Source: an uncultured Bacteroides sp. (GTDB lineage: Bacteria; Bacteroidota; Bacteroidia; Bacteroidales; Bacteroidaceae). Taken from it: a stretch of DNA of 38,337 bases. The stretch lies in assembly GCA_900556625.1 (NCBI GenBank), contig USPQ01000022.1:1-38337 (forward strand), in the 5' to 3' direction. Below are positions 9,261 to 19,100 of the stretch, one piece after another (position 1 is the first letter of the stretch; the number at the start of each line of letters is the position of its first letter). The position numbers and the translations under genes were made by a program. A model generated the notes under the pieces. It did not search any database. It saw nothing but the letters and a program-made list of their open reading frames with translations, and was not told where the DNA came from.

Positions 9261-11450
9261 ATGAAAAGAATAATATTTAGCGCTGCATTAATGGCAGCAT
9301 TAGGTCTCTCTTCTTGCAGCGACCAGTTCCTGGAGGATAAGCAGAATTTTGATAATGTAACTAGTGAAGTATACAACGACTATGCAGGTGCTAGTGGCCG
9401 TGTACTCGACCTTTATTGGTGGATTTTACCTGATCCCAATTCGGATGCAAATTGGAAGTACCCGTGTACCGGTAAAGCTGATGGGATTTCTAAATCAACC
9501 GAAGAGTATAGTGGATTTGGTTTATTTGTAAATCCACAGGCTGAGCTCTCGGTTTTGGGTAGTAACAAAGTACCCGATTATTTTCATAATCAGAGTAACA
9601 ACATCCGTGAGTCGGTATGGGGGCGAATCCGCAATTGCAATGATGTGATTGCCGGCATCAGTGGCAGCAGCCTTACCGAAGAACAAAAAAACGAACTGTT
9701 AGGTCAGGCGTATTTCCTGCGTGCATGGTGCTATTATAGTATGGTAAAGTGGTATGGTGGTGTGCCTATAGTCACTAAGGTACAAGATCCTGTTGAAAGT
9801 TCTTTCGTTCCTCGCTCTACAACGAAGGCATGCATTGAATTTATTTGCAATGATTTAGATATCGCTGCCGATATGTTACGTGCAAAGACCACCAATGGTG
9901 GATGGAATGGCGACAACTACGGTCGTGTTACTACTGCTTCGGCTATGGCGTTAAAGGGGCGTGTGTTACTGTTGTGGGCAAGTCCGCTTTTCAATCGTGC
10001 CAACGATGAGAGTCGTTGGGCTGCTGCTTACGAATATATCAAAGAATCTATCAAAGATATCAATGCTTGCGGTAACCATCTTTATACTACAGGCAATAAT
10101 ATCAATGGTTCGGACTTTGCCAAGATGTTTACTGTTATTCAGAATCCGGAGATGGTATTTGGTACCTTGCACAATATGAAGCAAGACGATGATACAAAGA
10201 AGAATAATAACTGGGAACGTTTCATCCGACCGAAGAATACCACAGGACAGGGTTTAGAGGCATCGGCTATGTTTGTAGATATGTTCCCCATGAAGGATGG
10301 TAAACGTCCGCGCGGTTTGAATACCTATAAAAAGCTGAATGAGAGCGAAGACGAGGCGAATATAAAAGACTATCCTTTCATGAATCGTGATCCGCGTTTT
10401 TACCGTACCTTTGCCATGCCTGGTTTCCGTTGGGCTTACACAGGCGATCCTGTTCCGGCGGATGCGTTCAACCCCAGCTATAACAGTGGTAAGGATTATG
10501 TATTGTGGAACTATGTGTGGTATGCCGATCCGGAAGATGTGAATGATCCGGAAAGTGGTAACGCTTATGGCGCTGATAATCTGTTGAAAAATAGAAAGGG
10601 TGTATATGTACGAAAACGTAGTAACGATGGTGACATTTCTGAGCCCCTTTATTCATTTAATGCTACTTATGATAATGGTGGTTTTGCATATTCTGCAGCT
10701 CCTTGGATGGAAATTCGTTATGCGGAAGTATTGCTCAACTACGCCGAAGCCGCTTGCGGTGCAGGGCACATGGGTGAAGCGGTAGAGCAACTGAAACTGA
10801 TTCGTCAGCGTGTCGGTTACTCAGGCGATTGTGGCTTGCAGGAAAACCTTTCTACCGATCAGGCTGCTTGTATGTCCGCCGTACTCTATGAACGTCAGAT
10901 TGAGCTGGCTTACGAAGGCAAACGTTTTGATGATCTTCGTCGTTGGATGCTTTTTGATGGTGGTACGGATAAAGTAGATGGTGCGCCGGCATCATGGACG
11001 CTTACCGGTTGGGGTGGTAACACTTGCACATGGCTCGGTTTTACCGAACTCAATAAAAATCAGCGTCGTGATAATATGGAGTTCCGTCTTAATGATACTA
11101 AGTATGGTGTAGGTGGTACTACCGGTGATACAGATAGTGATCCCTTGTTGAAAGCAGGTGTAGAACGTCCGAAAGGTATCGACTTCCGTAAAGAAATCAG
11201 CGATGAAGAAGGAAACCAATTAACTCAACTTCAAGAATTTTACAACGAACATTTTGTTCGTAAGGAGAAGAAAGGTGACGCTTATGCAACAAACAAAGAC
11301 CCCTTATATATAAAGTTCTTGCCTCGCTACTACTTTCTCGGTTTCAGTCAAAGTGCTTTAAATAATTGTAAAGGTATTGAGCAATGTATTGGTTGGGAAG
11401 ATTCGAACAACGGAGGTAGTAACGGAACATTTGATCCGTTAGCCGAGTAA
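9261..11450 (+). CDS. SusD-like outer-membrane glycan-binding lipoprotein
   Basis: This RagB/SusD family lipoprotein forms the lid of the SusC transporter. The start at 9261 gives a standard lipoprotein signal (MKRIIFSAALMAALGLSSC, C19); an ATG at 9240 is in frame and would add seven charged residues. Family blocks are visible: AYFLRAWCYYSMVKWYGGVPIV, FICNDLDIAADML, TTASAMALKGRVLLLWASPLFN, the AEVLLNYAEAACGAG helix and ERQIELAYEGKRFDDLRRW. At 729 residues it is longer than the usual 500-600, as is common for SusD proteins of pectin PULs. A large hairpin at 11487-11547 follows it. Glycan specificity cannot be read directly. Confidence 0.95.
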   Translation: MKRIIFSAALMAALGLSSCSDQFLEDKQNFDNVTSEVYNDYAGASGRVLDLYWWILPDPNSDANWKYPCTGKADGISKSTEEYSGFGLFVNPQAELSVLGSNKVPDYFHNQSNNIRESVWGRIRNCNDVIAGISGSSLTEEQKNELLGQAYFLRAWCYYSMVKWYGGVPIVTKVQDPVESSFVPRSTTKACIEFICNDLDIAADMLRAKTTNGGWNGDNYGRVTTASAMALKGRVLLLWASPLFNRANDESRWAAAYEYIKESIKDINACGNHLYTTGNNINGSDFAKMFTVIQNPEMVFGTLHNMKQDDDTKKNNNWERFIRPKNTTGQGLEASAMFVDMFPMKDGKRPRGLNTYKKLNESEDEANIKDYPFMNRDPRFYRTFAMPGFRWAYTGDPVPADAFNPSYNSGKDYVLWNYVWYADPEDVNDPESGNAYGADNLLKNRKGVYVRKRSNDGDISEPLYSFNATYDNGGFAYSAAPWMEIRYAEVLLNYAEAACGAGHMGEAVEQLKLIRQRVGYSGDCGLQENLSTDQAACMSAVLYERQIELAYEGKRFDDLRRWMLFDGGTDKVDGAPASWTLTGWGGNTCTWLGFTELNKNQRRDNMEFRLNDTKYGVGGTTGDTDSDPLLKAGVERPKGIDFRKEISDEEGNQLTQLQEFYNEHFVRKEKKGDAYATNKDPLYIKFLPRYYFLGFSQSALNNCKGIEQCIGWEDSNNGGSNGTFDPLAE

Positions 11451-11486
11451 TAGTTTCTCTACTTCTTTTTTTGAAGTGACATAAAC

Positions 11487-11547
11487 GAGAAAGTCACCAT
11501 TTCCTATCATCTTTCAAAAGAAAGACTTAGGAAGTGGTGACTTTCTC
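11487..11547 (+). terminator. Large nested hairpin after susD
   Basis: Arms 11487-11505 and 11529-11547 pair over 19 bases with one G-U pair. The loop contains a second perfect 6-base hairpin (11510-11525, TCTTTC-AAAA-GAAAGA). No T-run follows the stem, so it may end or protect the susC-susD transcript, or be the trace of a small repeat element. Confidence 0.6.
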
Positions 11548-11649
11548 ATTTACGCACCAAATAAAACAAAACCATATGAAAATGCTAGAATCAGTAGTAA
11601 CTGATAAAAACTATTTGATTAATTACAAACAAGAATATACAGGAATAAG

Positions 11650-12411
11650 ATGGAAGAGATTGTTAGGCGTTATCCGATAGGCAATCCGTTTAGTTTGTTC
11701 AATGCTTTTGTCGGCAAAAATTATGAAAACTTCTGGTTCTCTACAGGTACACCCACCTTTTTGATAGAACTATTAAAACAAAGTCAATTTGATATTCGTG
11801 AATTGGATAATACGACAGCAACTGCGGAACAGTTCGATGCACCTACCAACGTTATTACTGACCCCATTCCTGTACTCTATCAAAGTGCTTATTTGACTAT
11901 CAAAGGATATGATCCTGATTTTGAACTTTATACACTTGCATACCCTAATAAAGAAGTTCGTAAAGGCTTTATCGAATCGCTTATGCCAGCTTATGTACAT
12001 TTGCCAGCCCGTGAGAATACTTTTTATGTGGTGTCTTTTATCAAAGACCTGCGTGTCGGGAATATAGGTAGCTGTTTGGAACGTATGAGAAGTTTCTTTG
12101 CTTCTATACCCAATCAGAACAATAAGGAGGAAAAACATTATCAGACTATTTTCTATTTGTTGTTCCGTTTAATGGGGCAGAATGTGGATGTGGAAGTGAA
12201 TACTGCTATAGGACGGGCGGATGCGGTTGTAAAGATGCAGAATGCCATTTTATGTTTTCGAATTTAAAGTGGACGATACGCCGGATGATGCTTTTGCACA
12301 GATAAACAGTAAGGATATAGTATTTCATATCAGGCAGATCATCGGGCGGTTGTTAATATTGGTGTAAATTTCGATAGCACTACACGGACCATTGGAGGTT
12401 GGAAAATAGTT
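11650..12411 (+). pseudogene. Remnant of AAA-ATPase/PD-(D/E)XK nuclease family gene
   Basis: The frame from 11650 to 12267 encodes the C-terminal part of the Bacteroides AAA-ATPase-like/PD-(D/E)XK nuclease family: NPFSLFNAF, NFWFSTGTPTFLIELL, then the nuclease domain ending VEVNTAIGRADAVVKM. The ATPase half of roughly 300 residues, with Walker motifs, is missing. The 3' end is broken twice. An extra T at about 12248-12251 shifts the frame; the true continuation YVFEFKVDDTPDDAFAQI, which carries the nuclease E-x-K strand, is read one base further on. A missing base near 12314 shifts it again, to a frame reading YQADHRAVVNIGVNF and GGWKIV. The gene is dead. It sits between susD and the PL1 operator and has no evident role in the PUL. 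Confidence 0.85.
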
Positions 12412-12446
12412 TCTGCCCCCACATCTAATAAAAAATCACCATTACT

Positions 12447-12473
12447 GATTACAAATCTTTTTCTTTTTCGTCT
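12447..12473 (+). promoter_or_regulatory. PUL operator-like element, copy 3
   Basis: GATTACAAA, 13 bases, then CGTCT, 46 bases before the PL1 start. A good Bacteroides -7 box, TATTTTTG, lies at 12482-12489, and there is no TTTG box about 20 bases before it. The element therefore covers the -33 region, which fits an activator site. Confidence 0.8.
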
Positions 12474-12519
12474 TATTATTGTATTTTTGAATTAACAACT
12501 TCACAAAACCCAATAAAAA

Positions 12520-14259
12520 ATGAAGAAGAAATATGTACTTTTAGCAGCTTTTGCTGCGGCAATGTTGACTCCGAGCGTTGTATGGGCACAATACCCACAG
12601 ATAACAGACGAAGCCAAAGAAAATTATAAAAAGATGATGACTGAAGAACGGAAGCGTTCTGATGAAGCATGGGCAAAAGCGTTGCCAATCGTTCTGAAAG
12701 AAGCCAAAGAAGGTCGTCCGTATATACCTTGGGCCGGTCGTCCGTATGATTTGCCCCAAGCTGATATTCCTGCATTTCCTGGTGCAGAAGGTGGTGGAAT
12801 GTATAGCTTCGGTGGCCGTGGAGGTAAAGTGATTACCGTTACCAATCTGAATGACCGTGGTCCCGGTTCTTTCCGTGAGGCTTGTGAAACAGGAGGTGCA
12901 CGCATTATCGTATTTAATGTTGCAGGTATCATTCGTTTGGAATCTCCGATCATTGTACGCGCTCCTTATGTAACTATCGCCGGACAGACAGCTCCGGGAG
13001 ATGGTGTCTGCATTGCCGGAGAATCATTCTGGGTAGATACGCATGATGTGGTTGTACGTCATATGCGTTTCCGTCGCGGTGAGACAAAGGTCTGGCATCG
13101 TGATGACTCTTTTGGAGGAAATCCGGTAGGAAATATTATGATTGACCACTGTTCATGTACTTGGGGGTTGGATGAAAATATATCTTTCTATCGTCATATG
13201 TATGATCCTAGCGAAGGACAGTATGAAAGCAAAGATCTGAAACTCCCTACTGTAAATGTAACTATTCAGAATACTATTTCCGCAAAAGCATTGGATACTT
13301 ATAACCATGCATTCGGAAGTACGTTGGGAGGAGAAAACTGTGCGTTTGCCCGTAATCTGTGGGCTAGCAACTCAGGCCGTAACCCTTCTATCGGTTGGAA
13401 CGGTATATTCAATTTCGTTAATAATATAGTGTTCAACTGGGTACACCGTTCTTCCGATGGAGGTGATTATACAGCGATGTTCAATATGATTAATAACTAC
13501 TACAAGCCGGGACCTGCCACACCTAAAGATTCCAATGTAGGACACCGTATCTTAAAACCGGAAGCCGGACGTAGCAAGCTGGATCATAAAGTATACGGAC
13601 GGGTATATGCCGACGGAAATATCATGGAAGGTTATCCCGAGATTACAAAAGATAACTGGAACGGCGGTATTCAGATTGAGACTCAGCCGAATACCGACGG
13701 ATATACAGAGTATATGAGAAGCTACCAACCGTTCGAAATGCCATATATTAATATTATGAGTGCAAAGGACGCATACGATTATGTATTGAAACATGTAGGT
13801 GCAAATATCCCTTGCCGTGACATTGTAGACGAACGCGTTATCGAAGAAGTAAGAACCGGTATTCCTTATTACGAAAAGAAACTTCCGAAAGATGCATACG
13901 GTGATTTGACAGGATTGGCTCCAAAGTCAATGGGTGAAGACGGACAGTTTAAATATCGCCGTCTGCCGAAAGATTCATACAAACAAGGAATCATCACAGA
14001 TATTCGCCAGATGGGCGGTTATCCCGAATACAAAGGTACTCCATACGTAGATACAGATGGCGACGGTATGCCGGATGAGTGGGAAAAAGCGAATGGATTG
14101 AATCCGAACGATCCGAGTGACGCCAATAAGGACTGTACCGGTGACGGATACACTAATATCGAAAAGTATATCAATGGTATCAGCACTAAGCACAAAGTAG
14201 ATTGGAGAGACTTGAAAAACAACTATGATACTTTGGAGGAAAAAGGGAAGTTAATGTAA
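12520..14259 (+). CDS. PL1 family pectate lyase, exported
   Basis: The 579-residue protein has a signal peptide (residues 1-24, ending VWAQ). A short charged helical segment (about 28-70) precedes the PL1 beta-helix, from about residue 85 (FPGAEGGGMYSFGGRGGKVITVTNLNDRG). Other PL1 features are YVTIAGQTAPGDGV, HMRFRRGE and IDHCSCTWGLDENISF (D209-H210). PL1 enzymes cleave alpha-1,4-galacturonan by calcium-dependent beta-elimination. Residues of about 511-552 (DTDGDGMPDEWEKANGLNP) form a calcium-binding TSP3/EF-hand-like tail. Its own operator lies upstream and a DUF3826 gene follows 62 bases after the stop. The cut would generate unsaturated ends of the kind a GH105 enzyme could remove. The family is clear; pectate versus pectin preference is not known. 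Confidence 0.93.
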   Translation: MKKKYVLLAAFAAAMLTPSVVWAQYPQITDEAKENYKKMMTEERKRSDEAWAKALPIVLKEAKEGRPYIPWAGRPYDLPQADIPAFPGAEGGGMYSFGGRGGKVITVTNLNDRGPGSFREACETGGARIIVFNVAGIIRLESPIIVRAPYVTIAGQTAPGDGVCIAGESFWVDTHDVVVRHMRFRRGETKVWHRDDSFGGNPVGNIMIDHCSCTWGLDENISFYRHMYDPSEGQYESKDLKLPTVNVTIQNTISAKALDTYNHAFGSTLGGENCAFARNLWASNSGRNPSIGWNGIFNFVNNIVFNWVHRSSDGGDYTAMFNMINNYYKPGPATPKDSNVGHRILKPEAGRSKLDHKVYGRVYADGNIMEGYPEITKDNWNGGIQIETQPNTDGYTEYMRSYQPFEMPYINIMSAKDAYDYVLKHVGANIPCRDIVDERVIEEVRTGIPYYEKKLPKDAYGDLTGLAPKSMGEDGQFKYRRLPKDSYKQGIITDIRQMGGYPEYKGTPYVDTDGDGMPDEWEKANGLNPNDPSDANKDCTGDGYTNIEKYINGISTKHKVDWRDLKNNYDTLEEKGKLM

Positions 14260-14321
14260 ATGATGAAGTTAACGTAAACTAAGGTGCTGAAATGTCATTA
14301 TTATACTAAAAAATAATATCA

Positions 14322-14990
14322 ATGAAAAAGATACTGATAATTTCTCTGTTACTGCTCTCTACTTGGATGTCCGCCGGAGCAGTTGACCTGAACAAAGAGA
14401 ACCGTGATCCGAAATATGTGGAGTCTATTGTCAACCGTTCTCAGAAGATTGTAGATAAGTTGGGACTCACAGATAAACAGGTTGCTGAGGATGTCCGGAA
14501 TATCATTGCCAACCGTTATTTCGAATTGAACGATATTTATGAGATACGCGATGCGAAAGTCAAGAAGGTAAAAGAATCCGGATTGACGGGTGAGGCTAAG
14601 AATGAAGCATTGAAAGCAGCCGAGAATGAAAAAGATGCGGCTTTATACCGTTCCCATTTCGCATTTCCCGCCAATTTATCTCTTTTCCTTGACGAGAAGC
14701 AGATAGAAGCGGTGAAGGACGGAATGACTTACGGGGTTGTGAAGGTGACCTACGATTCTCACCTCGACATGATTCCGACACTTAAAGAAGAAGAAAAAGC
14801 GCAAATATACGCTTGGTTGGTGGAAGCTCGTGAATTTGCTTTGGACGCTGAAAATTCAAATAAAAAACACGCTGCTTTTGGAAAATATAAAGGACGTATC
14901 AATAATTATCTGGCTAAACGCGGGTATGACTTGAAAAAAGAACGTGAAGAATGGTACAAACGTGTGAAAGCACGTGGAGGATCCTTATAA
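14322..14990 (+). CDS. DUF3826 protein, exported
   Basis: This 222-residue protein has a signal peptide (MKKILIISLLLLSTWMSAGA) and otherwise consists of one helical DUF3826 domain rich in Lys and Glu. It includes DRNIIANRYFELNDIYE-like and WLVEAREFALDAENS stretches. It has no known activity. It is co-oriented with PL1, 62 bases downstream, and is closed by a terminator at 15035-15065, so it probably shares the PL1 promoter. The same domain forms the C-terminus of the esterase encoded at 23929-25893, which suggests a common helper or binding role in pectin breakdown; this is inference. Confidence 0.85.
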   Translation: MKKILIISLLLLSTWMSAGAVDLNKENRDPKYVESIVNRSQKIVDKLGLTDKQVAEDVRNIIANRYFELNDIYEIRDAKVKKVKESGLTGEAKNEALKAAENEKDAALYRSHFAFPANLSLFLDEKQIEAVKDGMTYGVVKVTYDSHLDMIPTLKEEEKAQIYAWLVEAREFALDAENSNKKHAAFGKYKGRINNYLAKRGYDLKKEREEWYKRVKARGGSL

Positions 14991-15034
14991 GATTCTCTTC
15001 CCATAATAAAAATGGTTAGTTTGTTTGATGACGG

Positions 15035-15065
15035 AAAGGGTGGCTCGGAGAGTCGCCCTTTTATC
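15035..15065 (+). terminator. Terminator after PL1-DUF3826
   Basis: AAGGGTGGCT at 15036-15045 pairs with AGTCGCCCTT at 15051-15060 with G-U pairs and a 5-base loop, followed by TTATCG. It ends the PL1-DUF3826 unit. Confidence 0.8.
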
Positions 15066-15110
15066 GTATATAAAATTCAATCGGAAGATGAAGATTCTTC
15101 GTTTATATTT

Positions 15111-15137
15111 GAGTACAAATTAGTCCTTTTATCGTCT
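15111..15137 (+). promoter_or_regulatory. PUL operator-like element, copy 4
   Basis: GAGTACAAA, 13 bases, then CGTCT, 39 bases before the GH43-like gene. It is followed by CCTTTGTATAAAGG, and copies 5 and 6 have a similar TTTTATAAA stretch at the same place, so these three form a subgroup with a longer shared 3' part. Confidence 0.78.
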
Positions 15138-15176
15138 CCTTTGTATAAAGGATACAATTTATAGATTATAATAGCA

Positions 15177-16109
15177 ATGAAAAGGTTAAAAGATACATTA
15201 GCGGCAATAGGTATTTTATTTTTTGTTTCTTGCGGAGGAAGCAAGGACTATTATATGTTTACTTCGTTTCATGAACCTGCTGATGAGGGCTTAAGATATT
15301 TATATAGTGAAGACGGAATGCATTGGGACAGTATTCCCGGTATCTGGCTGAAGCCCGAATTAGGACAACATCAACTGTTGCGGGACCCTTCGATGGTACG
15401 TACTCCCGACGGAACTTTTCATCTGGTCTGGACGACAAGCTGGAAAGGCGATCTAGGGTTCGGCTATGCAAACTCCAAAGACCTGATTCATTGGTCAAAG
15501 CAACAGATGATACCTGTCATGACAGAAGAACCGACCACGGTCAATGTATGGGCTCCGGAGATTTTCTATGATGAAGATAGTGAACAGTTCATGGTAGTAT
15601 GGGCTTCTTGCATTCCCGGCCGTTTTGAGAGAGGAATAGAAGAGGAAAACAATAATCATCGTTTGTATTATATCACTACGAAAGACTTTAAGACTATTTC
15701 TAAAGCGAAAGTCTTGTATGATCCGGGATTCAGTTCGATTGATGCAGTCCTTGTAAAACGGGATAAGAACGACTATGTGATGGTACTTAAGGATAATACC
15801 CGCCCGGAACGCAATCTGAAAATCGCTTTTGCCGATTCCCTGACAGGACCTTACTCACCTGCGTCGCAACCATTTACCGAATCGTTTGTAGAAGGTCCTA
15901 CTGTAGAAAAGATAGGAGAGGAGTATCTTGTTTACTTTGATGTCTATCAGAAAAAGATATACGGTGCTATGCGCACAAAAGATTTTATAAATTTTACCGA
16001 TGTGACGAGTGAAGTAAGTGTACCTGCCGGACATAAACACGGAACAATATTCAAAGCTCCCGAATCGGTAGTAAAAGCGTTGTTGACACATACCCGCCTT
16101 AATCACTAA
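15177..16109 (+). CDS. GH43-like five-bladed propeller glycosidase, lipoprotein
   Basis: The 310-residue protein has a lipobox (FVSC, C19), so it is probably anchored to a membrane. The three acidic residues of GH43-type enzymes are in place: D70 in LLRDPSMV (base), D189 in FSSIDAVLV (pKa modulator) and E239 in FVEGPTVEKIG (acid). GH43 members are usually arabinofuranosidases, xylosidases or galactosidases with inverting chemistry. Length fits a single-domain enzyme. It is the first gene of a five-gene plus-strand unit, behind operator copy 4, and the 1106-residue glycosidase follows 26 bases later. Placement in clan F is good; the exact family and substrate are less sure. Confidence 0.78.
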   Translation: MKRLKDTLAAIGILFFVSCGGSKDYYMFTSFHEPADEGLRYLYSEDGMHWDSIPGIWLKPELGQHQLLRDPSMVRTPDGTFHLVWTTSWKGDLGFGYANSKDLIHWSKQQMIPVMTEEPTTVNVWAPEIFYDEDSEQFMVVWASCIPGRFERGIEEENNNHRLYYITTKDFKTISKAKVLYDPGFSSIDAVLVKRDKNDYVMVLKDNTRPERNLKIAFADSLTGPYSPASQPFTESFVEGPTVEKIGEEYLVYFDVYQKKIYGAMRTKDFINFTDVTSEVSVPAGHKHGTIFKAPESVVKALLTHTRLNH

Positions 16110-16135
16110 TCATTCACCGATAATCACTAAATAAC

Positions 16136-19100
16136 ATGAATAACTCTACAAAGATTCTCTTTGCATTGGCTGCCGGATGGTTGACATCTACGGTTGCAGC
16201 GCAAGACAGAATTCATTACACAGGAACAGAATTATCGAACCCTACTTATCACGACGGACAGTTGTCGCCGGTGGTAGGAGTGCATAATATCCAATTGGTA
16301 CGCGCCAACCGGGAACATCCCGATCCGTCGAACGGCAATGGATGGACATATAACCATCAACCGATGTTGGCCTATTGGAACGGCCAGTTTTATTATCAAT
16401 ATCTGGCTGATCCTTCGGACGAACATGTACCGCCTTCCCAAACATTTCTGATGACATCAAAGGATGGCTATCAATGGACGAACCCGGAAATAGTATTTCC
16501 GCCTTATAAAGTTCCGGACGGATATACCAAGGAATCTCGTCCGGGTATGCAAGCCAAAGATCTGATTGCTATTATGCACCAACGTGTAGGTTTCTATGTC
16601 TCCAAGTCCGGCCGATTAATAACAATGGGAAATTACGGAGTTGCCTTAGATAAGAAAGACGATCCGAACGATGGAAACGGTATCGGTCGGGTAGTACGCG
16701 AAATAAAAAAGGACGGTTCGTTCGGTCCTATTTATTTTATTTATTACAATCACGGATTTAACGAGAAGAACACCGATTATCCGTATTTCAAGAAAAGTAA
16801 AGACCGCGAGTTTGTGAAAGCCTGCCAAGAGATTCTTGACAATCCGCTGTATATGATGCAATGGGTAGAAGAGGCAGACCGTGAAGATCCTATTATCCCC
16901 TTAAAGAAAGGATATAAGGCATTTAACTGTTACACACTTCCCGACGGAAGAATTGCCAGCCTTTGGAAGCACGCGCTCACTTCTATCAGCGAAGACGGAG
17001 GATATACTTGGGAACAACCGGTACTCCGTGCTAAGGGATTTGTCAATAGTAATGCGAAAATCTGGGGACAACGTTTGAGTGACGGCACATACGCGACGGT
17101 ATATAATCCTTCGGAATTCCGTTGGCCGTTGGCTATCTCATTGAGTAAGGACGGACTGGAATATACAACGCTGAATCTGGTGCATGGCGAAATCACGCCG
17201 ATGCGTTACGGTGGTAATTATAAATCATACGGTCCTCAGTATCCTCGTGGCATACAGGAGGGGAACGGGATACCTGCAGATGGAGATTTATGGGTTTCTT
17301 ATAGTGTGAACAAGGAAGATATGTGGATCTCCCGCATTCCTGTGCCGGTGGAACTCAATGCTTCTGCACATGCCAACGATGACTTTTCAAAATCGAAAGC
17401 AATATCGGAATTGACTGATTGGAATATTTACTCTCCGGTTTGGGCTTCGGTTTCCCTGGATGGACAATGGCTGAAACTGCAAGATAAAGATCCTTTTGAC
17501 TATGCAAAAGTGGAACGGAAAATTCCTGCTTCTAAAGAATTGAATGTCTCCTTTGATTTGCAAGCCGGACAGAATGATAAAGGTACGCTTCAGATTGAAT
17601 TTCTGGATGAGAATGGAATTGCCTGCTCCCGTTTGGAACTGACACAGGATGGTGTTTTTCGTGCAAAAGGTGGTTCCCGGTTTGCGAATATGATGAAGTA
17701 TGAAGCAGGAAAAACCTATCATGTAGAAGCTGTTCTTTCAACGGCTGACCGTAATATTCAAGTATATGTAGATGGCAAGAGGGTAGGGCTGAGGATGTTC
17801 TATGCTCCGGTGGCAAGTATCGAAAGAATAGCTTTCCGTACAGGCATGCCACGTACATTCCCGACAGTGGATACTCCGGCCGACCAGACATACGATTTGC
17901 CCGGTGCCGGTGAACAGGAGCCGATGGCCGAATATCGTATAGCTAATGTAAAAACGTCTTCCACAGACAAGGATGCATCTTCCGCTTTCTTGAAGTATAA
18001 GGATTTCAGCCATTATGCGGATTATTTTAATGGAATGGAAGATGAGAATATCGTTCAAGCGATTCCTAACGCAAAAGCTTCGGAATGGATGGAAGACAAC
18101 ATTCCTTTGTTTGAATGCCCGCAACGTAATTTTGAAGAGATGTATTATTATCGTTGGTGGTCGTTGCGCAAGCATATCAAGGAAACTCCGGTTGGATACG
18201 GTATGACGGAATTTCTGGTTCAGCGTTCTTATTCGGATAAATATAACCTGATTGCCTGTGCAATCGGACATCATATTTACGAAAGCCGTTGGCTACGTGA
18301 TCCAAAATACCTGGATCAGATTATTCATACTTGGTATCGCGGTAATGATGGAGGACCGATGAAGAAAATGAATAAGTTCAGTTCATGGAACGCAGATGCT
18401 GTTTTGGCTCGTTACATGGTAGATGGTGATAAGGACTATCTGCTGGATATGAAGAAAGATCTGGAAACCGAATATCAGCGTTGGGAACGTACAAACCGTT
18501 TGAAGAACGGATTGTATTGGCAGGGTGACGTACAGGATGGTATGGAAGAATCAATCAGTGGCGGACGGAGGAAGAAATATGCCCGGCCGACAATCAATAG
18601 TTATATGTATGGCAATGCCAAAGCACTTTCATGTATAGGAATTCTTTCCGGTGATGAGGGGATGGCTATGAAATATGGCATGAGAGCAGATACTCTGAAA
18701 AATCTGGTAGAAAATGAATTGTGGAATACACGTCATCAGTTTTTTGAAACGATGCGTACGGACTCTTCTGCGAACGTGCGTGAAGCAATCGGATATATTC
18801 CCTGGTATTTCAACCTGCCGGATACCACCCAAAAGTATGAAATTGCCTGGAAAGAAATTATGGATGAAAAAGGCTTCTCTGCTCCTTATGGACTGACAAC
18901 CGCAGAACGCCGTCATCCGGAATTCCGTACACGTGGAGTAGGCAAGTGTGAGTGGGACGGTGCTATCTGGCCGTTTGCTTCTGCACAGACATTGACAGCA
19001 ATGGCTAACTTTATGAATAATTATCCGCAGACTGTATTGTCTGACAGTGTATATTTCCGTCAGATGGAATTGTATGTGGAATCACAGTATCATCGTGGTC

